Assembly (NCBI GenBank): GCA_900320545.1
Contig: ONSU01000005.1
Span: 36,974-100,973, forward strand
Direction: 5' to 3'
DNA from: an uncultured Bacteroidales bacterium
GTDB taxonomy: Bacteria > Bacteroidota > Bacteroidia > Bacteroidales > UBA932
Length of the DNA: 64,000 nt
The notes under the pieces were generated by a model. The model made no database searches, was not told the origin of the DNA, and saw only the letters and a program-made list of their open reading frames with translations. This document shows positions 62,034 through 64,000 of the stretch, piece by piece (the stretch's first letter is position 1; every line of letters starts with the position of its first letter). The translations under genes and the position numbers were made by a program.

Positions 62034-64000
62034 ATGAAAAAGATCGCAAGAATTCTGATTATCGCTATCGCAATGCTGGTCCCTTCCATCCTCTTGGCCC
62101 AGCAGAAGGTAAAACTTACCGGAAAGGTTATCGATGAGAGCGGACAGCCCGTCCCCGGAGCCGTCGTGATGCTGGATGGCAGCACGTCCAGCGCTGCGAT
62201 GACCGACGAGAAAGGACAGTATGCCCTCGAATTCAATATGCCCTCCTCCGGGAAGGCTTCCATAACGGTCAACTGCATCGGCTATGCCGACCAGACCGTC
62301 CAGGTCGACGGCCGCAGCGTCATCGACTTCACCCTCTCGGAAGATGCCGAGCAGCTGGAGGAATCCGTGGTCGTGGGCTACGGCTCGATGCGCCGCTCCG
62401 ACCTGACCGGCGCCGTGACGTCCGTCAAGATGACCGATGAGGCCGCGGCACTCAATACCAGTTTCGATAAACTGCTCCAGGGACGTGCCGCCGGCGTGCA
62501 GGTCGTTTCCAATTCGGCAGCCCCGGATGCCGGCGTATCGGTTCTGATCCGTGGCGCCAGCTCATACAACGGTTCCAACGAGCCGCTCTATGTGGTGGAT
62601 GGCGTCATTATCTCCTCCGACAGTAACGCATCCCTGTTTACCCAGGGACAGGACAACCAGGCCAGTAACGAGGCCTCCAATGGTCTGATGGGTATTAATC
62701 CGCAGGATATCGCCAGCATCGAAATCCTAAAGGACGCTTCCGCGACGGCCATCTACGGTTCGCAGGGCGCCAACGGCGTCGTGCTCATCACGACCAAGTC
62801 TGCCAACCGCGACCGCCCGGTGATCAACTTCAACGCGGGCGTCACGGTCAGCTGGCGCTACAAACGGCTCGAGATGCTGGACTTCGACGAGTACGTCGAA
62901 TATCTGGAGACAAAAGGCAGCGCGGCCCGGTCGTACCTTGATAACATCTACAAGGATGCCTCGACCCATACGGGCCTGCTGGTCGAGCCGATGGACTGGC
63001 AGGACTACGTCGAGCGTACGGCCGTGAGCCAGAACTACTATCTCTCGATCGCGGGCCGTCCGAAGAATATGTCCTACATGGCATCCTTCGGCTATACCGG
63101 CAGCCAGGGTATCATCAAGTCGACCGGCTTCAACAACTATGTCTTCCGCCTCAACCTCGACAAACAGGTGACGCCCAAACTCAAGATCGGGACCAAGACC
63201 AACTTCTCCTACCTGGATTCGCGCCTGACGCAGGGCGCCAACGCCAGCCGTCTGACGGCCGCGACCTCCCTGATGCGCAGTATGTTCAGCACCAGGCCGT
63301 ACAAGTCGCTCCAGGAGGATGCGATGGACGAGCTGGACGACGTGACGTCGGGAGGCAACAATTTCCTCTCCGGTCCCGACCGCTGGCTCACCGACTTCGA
63401 GAACCGCAAGGATGAAATCCGTTTCACGCCGAGTATCACCATCGAGTACAAGATCCTCAAGTGGCTGACCTTCCGTTCCACTACGGGTGCCGACTATCGC
63501 AGCAGCAACCAGTACAAGTGGAAGTCATCCCGGATCAACTCCACGTCCGAGGGCTCCATCGGCGCCGTCGCGCACACCCGCTCGATCTACTGGAACACCA
63601 ACAATATGTTCAACTTCTTCAAGAAGATCGGCGACCATCGCATCAATGCCACGGCCGGCGTCACCTTCTCCTCCAACGGCGGAAGTACCGAGACGGTGGA
63701 GGGCTGGAACATCGCCCAGTACAAGGCGCATATCGATGCGATCAACTCGGCCCCCAACACCAGTTTCCGCTACACGGAGACGGCCAGCCATCTGGCCTCC
63801 GGACTCGTGCGGCTCATCTACAACTACCACGATCGCTATGTGCTTACCAGCACTTATCGTATGGATGGTTCCAGCAAGTTCCAGGGCAAGAATAGATTCG
63901 CCCACTTCCCGTCCTTCGCCTTCGCCTGGCGTATGAATCAGGAAAAATGGTTCAAGGCCCCGGTGGTCTCGATGTTCAAGCTCCGCGTGGGCTGGGGACA
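62034..64000 (+). CDS. SusC/RagA-family TonB-dependent receptor, 3' end beyond window
   Basis: The first 655 residues of a full SusC-type channel. Signal peptide KKIARILIIAIAMLVPSILL is followed by a carboxypeptidase-regulatory-like domain (VKLTGKVIDESGQPVPGAVV), a TonB-box-like EESVVVGYGSMRRSD, the plug (LLQGRAAGVQVVSNSAAPDA, LYVVDGVIISS, SIEILKDASATAIYGSQGAN) and the first barrel strands. The frame is open to base 64000. A SusD gene is expected just downstream. It would import the oligosaccharides made by the lyase, GH105 and beta-helix proteins encoded before it. Confidence 0.96.
   Translation, partial: MKKIARILIIAIAMLVPSILLAQQKVKLTGKVIDESGQPVPGAVVMLDGSTSSAAMTDEKGQYALEFNMPSSGKASITVNCIGYADQTVQVDGRSVIDFTLSEDAEQLEESVVVGYGSMRRSDLTGAVTSVKMTDEAAALNTSFDKLLQGRAAGVQVVSNSAAPDAGVSVLIRGASSYNGSNEPLYVVDGVIISSDSNASLFTQGQDNQASNEASNGLMGINPQDIASIEILKDASATAIYGSQGANGVVLITTKSANRDRPVINFNAGVTVSWRYKRLEMLDFDEYVEYLETKGSAARSYLDNIYKDASTHTGLLVEPMDWQDYVERTAVSQNYYLSIAGRPKNMSYMASFGYTGSQGIIKSTGFNNYVFRLNLDKQVTPKLKIGTKTNFSYLDSRLTQGANASRLTAATSLMRSMFSTRPYKSLQEDAMDELDDVTSGGNNFLSGPDRWLTDFENRKDEIRFTPSITIEYKILKWLTFRSTTGADYRSSNQYKWKSSRINSTSEGSIGAVAHTRSIYWNTNNMFNFFKKIGDHRINATAGVTFSSNGGSTETVEGWNIAQYKAHIDAINSAPNTSFRYTETASHLASGLVRLIYNYHDRYVLTSTYRMDGSSKFQGKNRFAHFPSFAFAWRMNQEKWFKAPVVSMFKLRVGWG

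Noticed and set aside
1-64000. CRISPR arrays, tRNA or rRNA genes and insertion-sequence transposases
   Set aside because: No regularly spaced repeats, cloverleaf with CCA-type end, rRNA signature or transposase was seen on either strand by reading.

Overview
The window looks like a high-GC Bacteroidales chromosome. The evidence is two SusC-type TonB-dependent receptors and one SusD-type lipoprotein, a UpxY-type NusG paralogue, many exported glycan-degrading enzymes, and start regions that mostly lack Shine-Dalgarno sequences but carry Bacteroidetes -7 boxes of the form TAnnTTTG. Nothing seen fixes the genus. No rRNA, tRNA, CRISPR array or transposase was found.

Layout. Bases 1-7415 hold housekeeping genes: the 3' part of hisS, then a leftward run of pgi, a DHHW-family exported protein, a DUF2207 membrane protein, an unrecognised single-pass membrane protein and a Fur-family regulator. 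A 131-bp structured palindromic element (7485-7615) separates pgi from an exported GDPD/SGNH-esterase fusion. Bases 9495-14292 are a small surface-glycan locus: UpxY, a Stealth-family sugar-phosphate transferase, a sialic/nonulosonic acid synthase, a CMP-nonulosonate synthetase fused to a HAD phosphatase, and the Kdo transferase waaA. Leftward from 23022, a SusC/SusD/lipoprotein operon runs without an evident break into uvrA and waaA.

Bases 23072-41862 are a carbohydrate-use region. A GH3 enzyme is divergent from a GntR/LacI-type regulator. A five-gene leftward operon (sugar MFS transporter, galactose mutarotase, GH31, GH3, exported FAD enzyme) is divergent from a glycyl-radical enzyme with its activase, a beta-helix protein and a second exported FAD enzyme. 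After an SGNH hydrolase (42029-42826) comes a lower-GC defence patch (42864-45209): an Abi_2-like HEPN protein and an AbiEi/AbiEii toxin-antitoxin pair. The AbiE pair lies between 54-bp direct repeats (53/54 identical). These repeats duplicate the 3' end of the neighbouring sialate-O-acetylesterase-like gene and keep its reading frame intact, so the pair looks like a small mobile cassette.

Bases 46883-64000 hold a DMT transporter, a XylR-type regulator and a rightward polysaccharide-utilisation operon: GH105+DUF4861, exported RraA-like protein, heparinase II/III-type lyase, beta-helix lipoprotein with a zinc-ribbon-like insert, fimbrillin-like lipoprotein, BACON-like lipoprotein, a short SusC and a full SusC cut by the window end. 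The lyase plus GH105 combination points to a uronate-containing polysaccharide; this is inferred from families only. The best candidates for something new are the AbiE cassette, the divergent glycyl-radical enzyme pair, and the odd exported proteins of the right-hand operon.
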